Shown: positions 1 to 6,887 of the stretch, piece by piece
How the letters are laid out: the number at the start of each line of letters is the position of its first letter
Position numbering within the stretch: the stretch's first letter is position 1
Assembly (NCBI RefSeq): GCF_021648855.1
Contig: NZ_JAKJHX010000097.1
Span: 1 to 20,446, forward strand
DNA: 20,446 bases
Direction: 5' to 3'
DNA from: Tychonema litorale BBK16
GTDB lineage: Bacteria > Cyanobacteriota > Cyanobacteriia > Cyanobacteriales > Microcoleaceae
Position numbers and translations under genes: made by a program
Notes under the pieces: model-generated
What the model saw: only the letters and a program-made list of their open reading frames with translations
What the model was told of the DNA's origin: nothing
The model's database searches: none

Positions 1-79
1 GACACGGCACTGCCGTCTCCTAATTTCCGCCACTAATAATTCCGATGCTACCGGATTTGATATAACTGATGTAACGGAT
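1..79. repeat. Interspersed palindromic repeat, copy 1 (cut by window edge)
   Basis: The first 20 bases are a copy of the palindrome with arms GACACGGCA and TGCCGTCTCC. About 25 bases further comes a second conserved block (ATTCCGATGCTACCGGATTT, then GATATAACTGATGTA). The same two-part layout recurs at 3727-3789, and on the opposite strand at 6776-6880. The true left end is outside the window. Confidence 0.7.
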
Positions 80-91
80 TAACGGAGTATT

Positions 92-514
92 TCAATAAGC
101 CGAAAGTATCACTGCGATGATTGCGAACAAAACAGCAAGCATTTGTGGAAAAGTAATAGCTTCTTTTAGGAAAATAGACGATAATACTATAGTAATCAGT
201 GGATAGATAGACGTAACACTGACTATATTAGCAACTTCACCTTTGCTAAGGGCAATAAAAAAAACTAATGACGCTACGGTGCCACAAATCCCAACTAACA
301 TGGCGAACAAAATTCCCCTCACATCTCCCTGAAAACTAAAATTCTTAGTTTGAAAAAGGATAAAAAAAGTCATTAAAGTAGCACCTATTGCTTCATAAAC
401 AAAAGCGGTTTGGTAGTCAATATATTTAGTCGCTAAATTACCGAAAAACCCCCAGAAACCATATAATATTGAACAAATTAATGCGTAAATCAACCAATCT
501 GGTACTTTAGCCAT
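92..514 (-). CDS. EamA/DMT-family membrane transporter, single-domain
   Basis: A 140-residue, almost wholly hydrophobic protein with about five membrane helices. The start (MAKVPDWLIYALICSILYGF, then WGFFGNLATKY) and the ending (SVTSIYPLITIVLSSIFLKE, then a last helix to the C-terminus) follow the EamA half-repeat of drug/metabolite transporters. Full-length members carry two such domains in about 300 residues; this one has only one, so it resembles the short members thought to work as dimers. The substrate cannot be read from sequence. It is divergent from the ftsW-like gene, with only 36 bp between the two starts, so their promoters must overlap or lie inside the genes. The reading frame is intact with a clear stop. 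Truncation from a longer ancestor is possible but not shown. Confidence 0.85.
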   Translation of the reverse strand: MAKVPDWLIYALICSILYGFWGFFGNLATKYIDYQTAFVYEAIGATLMTFFILFQTKNFSFQGDVRGILFAMLVGICGTVASLVFFIALSKGEVANIVSVTSIYPLITIVLSSIFLKEAITFPQMLAVLFAIIAVILSAY

Positions 515-550
515 TTTTGTTAGAGTTTATTGAAATCATTCTAAAATCCT

Positions 551-1759
551 ATGGTTGCTGATATTCGACGCTTCATTCCATTTTTAGACCCCACTGTATC
601 CGAATGGGCTGCTGAGGCCCGCTGGCTGCGCTGGCTGACTTTCCTGTGGCTGTTTGTGGGGCTGACAGCTTTGTTTTCGGCTTCCTATCCGATCGCCAAT
701 TCCGAATTTGGAGACGGGCTTTATTATTTTAAACGACAGCTTATCGCAGTGGCGATCGGGCTGGCCGGTTTTAACTTGATGGTACACTCCCCCCTGCGCT
801 ACCTGCTGAAATCAGCTCAGTTGGGCATCCTGTTGCTGCTGGGAGTGCTCTGGTTGACCTTAGTTCCGGGAGTGGGAACCACTATCAACGGGGCGACTCG
901 CTGGATATCTCTGGGCCCTGTCCCGATTATTCAACCTTCGGAGTTGATTAAACCGTTTTTCGTACTCCAAAGCGCCCGCATTTTCGGCAACTGGCCCCGC
1001 TTGACGAATAAAGTGCGGCTGACTTGGCTGGGCATTTTTGGGGCGATGCTGTTGGGAATTTTGTTACAGCCGAATTTGAGTACCACGGCTTTGTGCGGGA
1101 TGACTTTGTGGTTGGTGGCTTTGGCTGCTGGCTTACCTTATTTGCAGTTGGGCGCAACGGCGATCGGCGGAATGCTGTTGGCGGTTGTGAGTATTAGTTT
1201 TCGGGAATATCAGCGCCGCCGGATTATGTCTTTTCTGAATCCTTGGGCCGATCCTCTACAAGATGGCTATCAGTTGATTCAAAGTTTGCTGGCTGTGGGT
1301 TCGGGCGGCATTTGGGGCGTTGGTTTGGGGATGTCGCAGCAAAAGTTATTTTATTTACCGATTCAGTACAGCGATTTTATTTTTGCTGTGTTTGCTGAGG
1401 AGTTTGGTTTGGTGGGCGGCTTCTCGCTGCTGCTGATGCTGGGGGCTTACTCTACTGTGGCTTTGAGGGTGGCGATGAAGGCCCGGAATCTTGAGAGTCA
1501 GTTGGTGGCGATTGGGGCGATGGTGGTGATGGTGGGACAGTCGCTGCTGAATATTGGGGTGGCGACGGGGGTTTTTCCGACGACGGGTTTACCACTGCCG
1601 TTTTTTAGTTACGGGGGTTCTTCGATGGTGGCTAGTTTTTTGTTGTCTGGGCTGCTGATTCGGGTGGCTAGGGAGAGTTCAGAGGCTGAGGTGGTTTCTC
1701 TGGATGGGCGTAGAAAAAATATGGGAAAGCCTAAGTTGCGATCGGGTAACGGTAGTTAA
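551..1759 (+). CDS. ftsW: FtsW/RodA/SpoVE-family (SEDS) peptidoglycan glycosyltransferase, probably FtsW
   Basis: A 402-residue polytopic inner-membrane protein of the SEDS family. SEDS proteins polymerise lipid II into glycan strands with a partner class B PBP, FtsW at the division septum and RodA in elongation. Family motifs are in order: GATRWISLG (114-122), QPSE (128-131), NPWADPLQDGYQLIQS (230-245) with the conserved Asp 234 expected in the active-site loop, the SDFIFAVFAEEFG block (274-286), and GVFPTTGLPLPFFSYGGSS (340-358). About ten membrane helices start near residue 28, and the short tail after 372 is charged. Assignment to FtsW rather than RodA rests on the cyanobacterial N-terminus (RRFIPFLDPTVSEWAAEARW) and is less certain than the family. 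No strong Shine-Dalgarno is seen; the ATG is the first in the open frame that keeps the family N-terminus. It converges on the Crp-type gene. Confidence 0.92.
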   Translation: MVADIRRFIPFLDPTVSEWAAEARWLRWLTFLWLFVGLTALFSASYPIANSEFGDGLYYFKRQLIAVAIGLAGFNLMVHSPLRYLLKSAQLGILLLLGVLWLTLVPGVGTTINGATRWISLGPVPIIQPSELIKPFFVLQSARIFGNWPRLTNKVRLTWLGIFGAMLLGILLQPNLSTTALCGMTLWLVALAAGLPYLQLGATAIGGMLLAVVSISFREYQRRRIMSFLNPWADPLQDGYQLIQSLLAVGSGGIWGVGLGMSQQKLFYLPIQYSDFIFAVFAEEFGLVGGFSLLLMLGAYSTVALRVAMKARNLESQLVAIGAMVVMVGQSLLNIGVATGVFPTTGLPLPFFSYGGSSMVASFLLSGLLIRVARESSEAEVVSLDGRRKNMGKPKLRSGNGS

Positions 1760-1775
1760 CAAATTGAGTAGCTGA

Positions 1776-1793
1776 TTAACTGTTAACTGTTAA
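1776..1793. repeat. Short heptamer repeat TTAACTG
   Basis: Two and a half copies of TTAACTG lie just after the ftsW stop, in the 92-bp gap between convergent genes. No hairpin with a T-run is visible in this gap. Confidence 0.5.
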
Positions 1794-1851
1794 TTCTTGA
1801 TACCTAATTATTATTGGCGAAATTGAATATAGATGCACACTACTGCTGTGT

Positions 1852-2505
1852 CTAAAATGCTTGAGGGTTGTAACCAAATAAGTCGGAGGCGATCGCAAAA
1901 GCATCTTTTTTGAGAATCAAATGACGGTCTTTGTCTCGACCGATCAACTCTTGCTGTTGCAATTTTCCTAGCATTCGTGTTACTGTCACACGAGTAGTGC
2001 AAATAGCATTAGCAATATCTTGATGTGTCAAACGGATATTCAAGCGAGTTCCCTCAAGGACAGGCTGACCGAATTCTTGTTTCAATAATAATAGTAGCTG
2101 ATACAAACGGTCTTCAACTCGGCGCTGTCCGGCGATCGCCAAAATTGCTTCCATTTGCCGCAGCCGTCTGCCCATTTGAGGCAGCAAATCCTGAGCTAAT
2201 TGAGGAGAAGCTTCGATTTCCACCATAGAATACCAGATTAAGTAGACATCTGATGTCGCCGTAGCCCGGTAAGTCTGCAAGCTTGTCAACCATAAACCGA
2301 AGCACATCGAAGGCCCCGCCCAACCTAAAAGTCCTTCTTCTCCACTTGGATAAAGGGTACTCAATTGCACTAGACCTTGACATACTTGCCAAAGGCCTTG
2401 GGAGATCAAAGGAATCGTTTCACCCTTTGCATAAAAATGCAAATTCCGATTGGCCCCTGTGCTATGCTGGTTTTCTACTAAAAGTGTCTTAGAAGTCAGT
2501 GGCAT
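1852..2505 (-). CDS. Crp/Fnr-family transcriptional regulator
   Basis: A 217-residue protein with the two-domain Crp/Fnr layout. Residues about 20-110 form a cupin-like sensor domain, followed by the long dimerisation helix (about 105-145), and a winged helix-turn-helix at about 157-182 (LTHQDIANAICTTRVTVTRM). The recognition helix TTRVTVTRMLGKL is very close in style to that of NtcA, the cyanobacterial nitrogen regulator. The sensor domain, however, lacks the classical cAMP phosphate-binding signature (GExxL...RxA); it reads GWAGPSMCFGLWLTSLQTYR. There is no N-terminal Fnr cysteine cluster. It is therefore probably a cyanobacterial Crp-type regulator with another or no ligand; it is too divergent to call ntcA. 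It lies divergent from hslO across a 285-bp gap full of simple repeats. Confidence 0.9.
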   Translation of the reverse strand: MPLTSKTLLVENQHSTGANRNLHFYAKGETIPLISQGLWQVCQGLVQLSTLYPSGEEGLLGWAGPSMCFGLWLTSLQTYRATATSDVYLIWYSMVEIEASPQLAQDLLPQMGRRLRQMEAILAIAGQRRVEDRLYQLLLLLKQEFGQPVLEGTRLNIRLTHQDIANAICTTRVTVTRMLGKLQQQELIGRDKDRHLILKKDAFAIASDLFGYNPQAF

Positions 2506-2614
2506 ATCTCTTTTTTCCAGCTAAAAAACAGTGGTTTGAGACCTATGGGAGTCACTCTAACTCACGAAGGTAAAGGCTTGGTAATCGTCAGGTTAGGGAA
2601 AAGATAAGCTTTGG

Positions 2615-2711
2615 AATGGGGAATTGGGCATGGGGCATTGGGCATTGGGCATTGGGCATTGGCTGTTAAAATTTCCTTCTTCCTTCTTCCTTCTTTCTTC
2701 TTCCTTCCTTC
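2615..2711. repeat. Heptamer tandem array (AATTGGG/CATTGGG) followed by a CT-rich tract
   Basis: From 2615 to 2662 there are seven consecutive heptamers: AATGGGG, AATTGGG, CATGGGG, then CATTGGG copies. A pyrimidine-only tract built of CTTCCTT-like units (about 2673-2711) follows. Such heptanucleotide short tandem repeats are typical of cyanobacterial intergenic DNA. It lies in the hslO upstream region, about 80 bp before its start. Confidence 0.75.
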
Positions 2712-2790
2712 TGTTATATTTGCTGCGCCAAAGTTGAGGAACTCCTAAAATGGTTGAAGCAGATATTAAAAGGGAAAAGTAAGGTTTTTC

Positions 2791-3690
2791 ATGGCAGATC
2801 AATTAATTCGCGCTACAGCAGCAGACGGCGGAATTCGCGCTGTAGGTGTCATTACCACCCGCCTGACTGAAGAAGCAAGAGGGCGACACAAGCTCTCCTA
2901 CGTGGCAACAGCAGCCCTGGGCCGCACGATGTCAGCAGGGCTGTTGCTAGCTTCCAGCATGAAGCGACCTGAATCGAGAGTCAATATTCGGATCAAAGGA
3001 GATGGGCCACTGGGTGGAGTTCTCGTTGATGCGGGGCTGGATGGAACGGTTCGGGGTTATGTGGACAATCCAGGGGTGGAACTACCGCCCAATGCTAAGG
3101 GTAAACTGGATGTCGGTGGGGCGATCGGCAATGGCTATTTGTATGTGGTGCGGGACGTTGGCTATGGCTACCCTTACTCAAGTACGGTAGAATTGGTTTC
3201 CGGCGAAATTGGTGAGGATCTGACTCACTATTTGGCAACTTCTGAGCAAACTCCTTCTGCTTTGGTTTTGGGGGTGTTTGTGGGGGCTGATGGTGTGCAA
3301 GCTTCTGGGGGTGTGCTGTTGCAAGTTCTGCCGAAGGCGGCAAGGGATGAGGAATTGGTTGAAACCTTGGAATCTAGGGTAGCAGAGCTTTCGGGTTTTA
3401 CTCCTCTGTTGCGATCGGGCAAAAGTTTGCACGAGATTCTCGAACAGCTACTGGGGGATATGGGGCTGGAAATTTTTCCAGAAACTCAGATGGTGCGTTT
3501 TCACTGTGGTTGTTCGTTCGATCGCGTTTTGGGTGCCTTAAAAATGTTTGGTGAGGCGGAACTCCAAGACATGATTGAGAAAGATGGCGGTGCTGAGGCT
3601 ACTTGCCATTTCTGCAACGAGGTGTATACAGCTAACAGCGATAAACTTGCGGAATTGATTGGCGATTTGCGATCGGACTCCGGTTCTTAA
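2791..3690 (+). CDS. hslO: Hsp33 redox-regulated chaperone
   Basis: A 299-residue cytoplasmic holdase. Hsp33 is kept inactive by a zinc bound to four cysteines; oxidation releases the zinc, unfolds the C-terminal switch and exposes the substrate-binding surface. All four ligands are present: Cys239-Gly-Cys241 (FHCGCSFDR) and Cys272-His-Phe-Cys275 (ATCHFCNEVY). The N-terminal domain is also standard: RATAADGGIRAVGV at the start, TAALGRTMSAGLLLASSMK at about 40-58, GPLGG and VDNP near 72-94, and YPYSSTVELVSGEIGEDLTH near 127-146. Length is normal for the family. TAAGG six bases before the ATG serves as a ribosome binding site. The last codons lie in a 16-bp tandem duplication (see 3675-3706). 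Confidence 0.97.
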   Translation: MADQLIRATAADGGIRAVGVITTRLTEEARGRHKLSYVATAALGRTMSAGLLLASSMKRPESRVNIRIKGDGPLGGVLVDAGLDGTVRGYVDNPGVELPPNAKGKLDVGGAIGNGYLYVVRDVGYGYPYSSTVELVSGEIGEDLTHYLATSEQTPSALVLGVFVGADGVQASGGVLLQVLPKAARDEELVETLESRVAELSGFTPLLRSGKSLHEILEQLLGDMGLEIFPETQMVRFHCGCSFDRVLGALKMFGEAELQDMIEKDGGAEATCHFCNEVYTANSDKLAELIGDLRSDSGS

Positions 3691-3706
3691 GGACTCCGGG
3701 TCTTAA
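3675..3706 (+). repeat. 16-bp tandem duplication over the hslO stop codon
   Basis: GGACTCCGGTTCTTAA (3675-3690) is followed directly by GGACTCCGGGTCTTAA (3691-3706), one mismatch apart. The first copy encodes the C-terminal residues and the TAA stop of hslO; the second lies just past it. Confidence 0.85.
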
Positions 3707-3726
3707 GACAATAGTAGCCAAAATTA

Positions 3727-3789
3727 GGACACGGCAGTGCCGTGTCCTCTATCTCATTCCGGTGTTACCGCAATTGACATAACCGATGA
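3727..3789 (+). repeat. Interspersed palindromic repeat, copy 2
   Basis: Positions 3727-3747 form a perfect inverted repeat with ten-base arms (GGACACGGCA / TGCCGTGTCC) around one central G. The second conserved block (ATTCCGGTGTTACCGCAATT, then GACATAACCGATGAT) follows, as in copy 1. It lies downstream of hslO and could act as an RNA hairpin at the transcript end, although no T-run follows. Confidence 0.75.
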
Positions 3790-3799
3790 TCGCCAAATC

Positions 3800-3828
3800 T
3801 TGACTCTTCGCAGTCGTATGCCTAATAT
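3800..3828 (+). promoter_or_regulatory. Predicted sigma-70-type promoter for the 685-residue membrane protein gene
   Basis: TTGACT (3800-3805) and TAATAT (3823-3828) are separated by exactly 17 bases. A start near 3835 would give an untranslated leader of about 130 nt before the gene at 3966. The match is good, but it is a pattern match only. Confidence 0.5.
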
Positions 3829-3965
3829 AAAGCAGTCGGCAGACTCCAAACTGTGCAAGGAAAGTTACGGTTTCGCTTCGGTTCTATATAGCAATTAGGA
3901 TAGCAGCGATCGCAGTTTTGCAATATTGAAGACTGGCTGATTGTTGTTTGTGGTAAGCAGAATTT

Positions 3966-6023
3966 ATGAGTCAAGATCGCAAAACACCTGGCCATTGGTC
4001 AGCCTCAGAATCATTGGAACCAAACAAAGATACTTCATTGTTGGTGCCTCTTCCAGCGCGAAAAAACCGCGCTCAGCGACTAAAAGAACTCCGCGATATG
4101 CTGATTTCGGGGAAAATGCCCGGAGAGAATCTGGCACTAGCACCGAGTTCGTCTGGGGAAAATTCCCCGCTGTCTGAACATAATCCGTTCTGGCTGCGTT
4201 GGTCGAAAAAGTGGCAGTTTTGGCTGCTGGTGAGTTTATTGCTGTCGGTTGGTATGGGATTTGTGGCAATTTCGTCTTTGCTCAACCTGACTTCTCAGTC
4301 GAATTGCTCGAAGATTTTTTGGCCGACTGCTTCGGCTAACGATCGCTTTTTTTGCGCTCAAGAAGCGGCTAGCAAACGGACGGCGGATGATTTGCTCAGG
4401 GCGATCGAATTAGTGAATGCTTTGCCGCAGGATCACCCGATGCGGCCGAGAATTAATGGCCAAATCGAGCTGTGGGCTCAGGATATTCTCAAGCTGGGAA
4501 ATTCTAGTTTCCAAGAGGGAAAGCTTCAGGAGGCGATCGCGATCGCGAAAAAAGTTCCTCAAAATGTTCCAGCTTACTCAATCGTGGAAAAGCAGATTGA
4601 AAAGTGGCAGTCGAGTTGGAAGGATGCAGAGAAAATTTACCGTACAGCAGAAGATCACTTGCGAAAGGAAGAGTGGGTTCTGGCTTTCCGTGAAGCTACT
4701 TTGCTATTAGATACGGGCAATACTTTCTGGGAATCAACTAAGTATGAGGAACTGACTAAGGCAATTCAGGCGACTAAGGCTGAGGGCAATAAGTTGATCA
4801 AAGCCCGCAATAAAGCCGAGGATGGAGGAGTTGATAATCTGGTGACGGGAATTAAGCTGGCTCAGGGAATTGATCCAAAAGGTTATTTGTTTCAAGCTGC
4901 AAATAAGCTGATTGGGGAGTTGAGTAAGAAGATTTTGGATATTGCTCAAAAGCGTTTGGAATCAGGCGATTGGCAGCAGTCAATCGCGATCGCAAACAAG
5001 ATTCCAGACGGTGGAAAGTTGCAGGAACAAGTTAAAGATTTGAATGAGTTGGCTAATGCGACTGGTCAAGCTTCGACTGGTCAAATTGATGGTTTATCGA
5101 AGGCAGTTGCGATCGCCCAAAAGTTAAATTCTAACCGCCCTTTCTACAAAAAATCTCAAGATTTGATCGCACGTTGGCAACAGGAAATTGCTGATGTGAA
5201 AACCTTGGATTTGGCGGGTAAATTGGCCGCACCGGGAGGGGTCAAGGATTTGAGGGCTGCGATCGCCCAATTGCAAACAGTCCCGGAATCAAATCCTCGA
5301 TCGACCGAAGTTCGCACTCAAATTAGCCGTTTTAGCCGTCAAATCGAGCAGATCGAAGACAGTCCGTTTCTGCAAAAAGCTAATGATTTGGCGAATACTG
5401 GCGATCCAAATGCTCTGGAAGCTGCGGTGGATCAAGCCAGGAGAATCGGTCAAGGTAGGGCTCTTTATGGGGAAGCACAGACCAAAATTCAAGCTTGGGT
5501 TGAGAGGAGACAGCGGCTTGAAGACCAGCCATTTTTGGATAGAGCTCAGCAACTAGCGGCTACTGGGAATTTGCCGGGGGCGATTGATATGGCCAGGCGG
5601 ATTCGACCGGGACGAGTATTGTATGAACAGGCTCGATCGAGCATTCGGACTTGGGATGTCCAATCTCAAAGCGAGCAAGGTTTGCAGAGTGCTCGTCTGG
5701 CGGCTCAATCTGGCACTGCGGATGCCTTGGAAACAGCGATTTCTCTGGCTCGTCAGGTGCCGGATTCGAGTTCGTTGCGATCGCAAGCTAGTCAGGCAAT
5801 TGAGGAGTGGAGTCAGCGGATTTTGGCGATCGGTATGGAAGAGTCGTCGTCGGATTTAACAGGCGCGATCGCCATTTTGAAGAAAATTCCTGCGGGCACT
5901 CGGTCTTTCGACGAAGCGCGATCGCAAATCCAAGTTTGGCAACAGTCCCTGAATTCTCCGGCTGATGAATCTCAGCCTCCTATACCCCCGGAAAGTGAGC
6001 CGTCTCGGCCTCCAAATCAATAA
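3966..6023 (+). CDS. Single-pass membrane protein with about 52-residue helical repeats, function unknown
   Basis: 685 residues. Residues 1-80 are polar and rich in Ser, Pro and Arg; residues about 83-106 (WQFWLLVSLLLSVGMGFVAI onward) form one membrane helix; the remaining 580 residues are soluble and alpha-helical. They contain a repeat ending in a conserved aromatic after Ile: W170 (QIELW), W214 (QIEKW), W404 (IARW), F455 (QISRF), W511 (KIQAW), W563 (SIRTW), W615 (AIEEW) and W658 (QIQVW), the last five about 43-56 residues apart. Units contain A-x-x-L-A-x-x-G-x-x-x-x-A-I-x-x-A-R-x-I/V-P, which resembles TPR/Sel1-like antiparallel helix pairs. The tail is Pro-rich. The positive residues before the helix suggest the repeats lie on the periplasmic or lumenal side. 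A scaffold role in the envelope is conceivable. I cannot name a family. It has its own promoter and converges on the TspO gene. Confidence 0.88.
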   Translation: MSQDRKTPGHWSASESLEPNKDTSLLVPLPARKNRAQRLKELRDMLISGKMPGENLALAPSSSGENSPLSEHNPFWLRWSKKWQFWLLVSLLLSVGMGFVAISSLLNLTSQSNCSKIFWPTASANDRFFCAQEAASKRTADDLLRAIELVNALPQDHPMRPRINGQIELWAQDILKLGNSSFQEGKLQEAIAIAKKVPQNVPAYSIVEKQIEKWQSSWKDAEKIYRTAEDHLRKEEWVLAFREATLLLDTGNTFWESTKYEELTKAIQATKAEGNKLIKARNKAEDGGVDNLVTGIKLAQGIDPKGYLFQAANKLIGELSKKILDIAQKRLESGDWQQSIAIANKIPDGGKLQEQVKDLNELANATGQASTGQIDGLSKAVAIAQKLNSNRPFYKKSQDLIARWQQEIADVKTLDLAGKLAAPGGVKDLRAAIAQLQTVPESNPRSTEVRTQISRFSRQIEQIEDSPFLQKANDLANTGDPNALEAAVDQARRIGQGRALYGEAQTKIQAWVERRQRLEDQPFLDRAQQLAATGNLPGAIDMARRIRPGRVLYEQARSSIRTWDVQSQSEQGLQSARLAAQSGTADALETAISLARQVPDSSSLRSQASQAIEEWSQRILAIGMEESSSDLTGAIAILKKIPAGTRSFDEARSQIQVWQQSLNSPADESQPPIPPESEPSRPPNQ

Positions 6024-6049
6024 CTCATCATCTGTTGTGCCATTCTCAA

Positions 6050-6113
6050 GAACAGGCAAGATGCCTGTTCCACAAAGAATGAGTTTTCTTGTGGGGTGGG
6101 CATCCTGCCCGCC
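6050..6113. repeat. Double-hairpin interspersed repeat between convergent genes
   Basis: GAACAGGCA (6050-6058) and TGCCTGTTC (6062-6070) form a perfect nine-base stem with a three-base loop. About 25 bases later GGTGGGC and GCCCGCC (6095-6113) form a second stem around ATCCT. Placed between the ends of the 685-residue protein gene and the TspO gene, it could stop transcription from either side. No long T-run is present, so it is better described as a repeat with possible terminator function. Confidence 0.6.
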
Positions 6114-6129
6114 ATTCCCAATTCCCTAA

Positions 6130-6606
6130 TTAAACATCCGCCGGATTCAAGTGCATCATTGCCCAAGTAGTGTAAGTGCCGATCGGACTCCAAAGAATAT
6201 AAGGTAGTAATAACAGCGCCGCCGGTTCAGAAACTTGCAACACAGTCAAAGCCAAAATAACACTTAAAATAGCACCCGTTCCACCAATAATTGTCCCCAC
6301 TTTCAGACTGCGAACCTTACACATAACCGACGTATAAGACATAGTTACTATTTCTAAAAGTAGGTATAAACTCATTCGCAACCAAGTCTCCTGAGTCCCT
6401 GGCGATTTCTCCCAAACAATCACGGCTGACCAAGCTGCACAAATAAAAATTACAGTCCAAATTACCGGAATTGCTTTTTCAAACGTTAACCATCTCGGAC
6501 GTTGCAGTCGATTAAACCATCGAATATCGCTGGGCAAAATCAAGTTAGAGGCTAATCCTACTACAAAAACAACAATTCCAATTACCATCCATGATTTAAT
6601 CATCAT
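6130..6606 (-). CDS. TspO/MBR-family tryptophan-rich sensory membrane protein
   Basis: 158 residues with about five membrane helices, the normal size and topology for TspO/MBR (peripheral benzodiazepine receptor) proteins, which bind tetrapyrroles. The family signature is visible: WFNRLQRPRW (30-39), IPVIWTVIFICAAWSAVIVW (46-65), and near the end LLPYILWSPIGTYTTWAMMH (134-153). The classical W-x-P-P-x-W is relaxed here to RPRWLTFE, as in several cyanobacterial relatives. In photosynthetic bacteria TspO-type proteins are linked to tetrapyrrole handling and stress signalling; whether this divergent member does the same is inference. The protein opens with two Met; either could start translation. 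It is a single gene, convergent with the upstream membrane-protein gene. Confidence 0.85.
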   Translation of the reverse strand: MMIKSWMVIGIVVFVVGLASNLILPSDIRWFNRLQRPRWLTFEKAIPVIWTVIFICAAWSAVIVWEKSPGTQETWLRMSLYLLLEIVTMSYTSVMCKVRSLKVGTIIGGTGAILSVILALTVLQVSEPAALLLLPYILWSPIGTYTTWAMMHLNPADV

Positions 6607-6652
6607 TTTGTTACCTTGACCTTGAGCGAGGTTGACGTGTTAAATTCAATAA

Positions 6653-6682
6653 ACATTATTTCTGATTTTTGCGAACAATCAA
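6653..6682 (-). promoter_or_regulatory. Possible promoter for the TspO-family gene
   Basis: On the minus strand TTGATT is followed after 18 bases by TAATGT, about 46 bases before the start codon. The hexamers fit the bacterial consensus only moderately in this AT-rich stretch. Confidence 0.3.
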
Positions 6683-6775
6683 TCCGTCTCTAGTCATAAA
6701 TTTATTTTTAATTGATTTTTTTTAGCTGTCCGACTTTTTGAATAAGTCAGGGTTCTGGGTGTTTTATTTTAGGTA

Positions 6776-6880
6776 ATATCAAATCCGGTTGCATCGGAAT
6801 TAATATTACTAACAGCCAGGACAAGGTAGTGCCGTGTTCCTACAATCAATCGGGGTAGGGACTAAGGCACTGCCGTGTCC
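6776..6880 (-). repeat. Interspersed palindromic repeat, copies 3 and 4 (tandem)
   Basis: Reading the minus strand, two palindrome copies (6858-6880 and 6819-6840) are followed by the same second block seen at copy 1 (ATTCCGATGCAACCGGATTT, at about 6783-6802). Both palindromes have mismatches (GGACTAAGGCAC, GGACAAGGTAGT), so these copies look older than copy 2. The array ends seven bases before the stop of the next gene. Confidence 0.65.
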
Positions 6881-6887
6881 TCATCGC

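Noticed and set aside
1760..1851. Intrinsic terminator between ftsW and the Crp-type gene
   Set aside because: Only the heptamer TTAACTG repeat is visible; no GC-rich stem with a T-run.
2283..2492. Plus-strand frame opposite the Crp-type gene
   Set aside because: It is antisense to a clear regulator gene and has no domain features.
2673..2711. Pyrimidine tract as a transcription terminator for a plus-strand gene
   Set aside because: There is no stem before it and no plus-strand gene upstream; it fits simple-repeat DNA.
3095..3432. Minus-strand frames opposite hslO
   Set aside because: They are antisense shadows of a conserved gene with Pro/Gln-rich, non-protein-like composition.
4417..5859. 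Alternative frames within the 685-residue protein gene
   Set aside because: Arg- and Ser-rich translations of other frames in a repetitive coding sequence; the main frame has the membrane helix and repeats.
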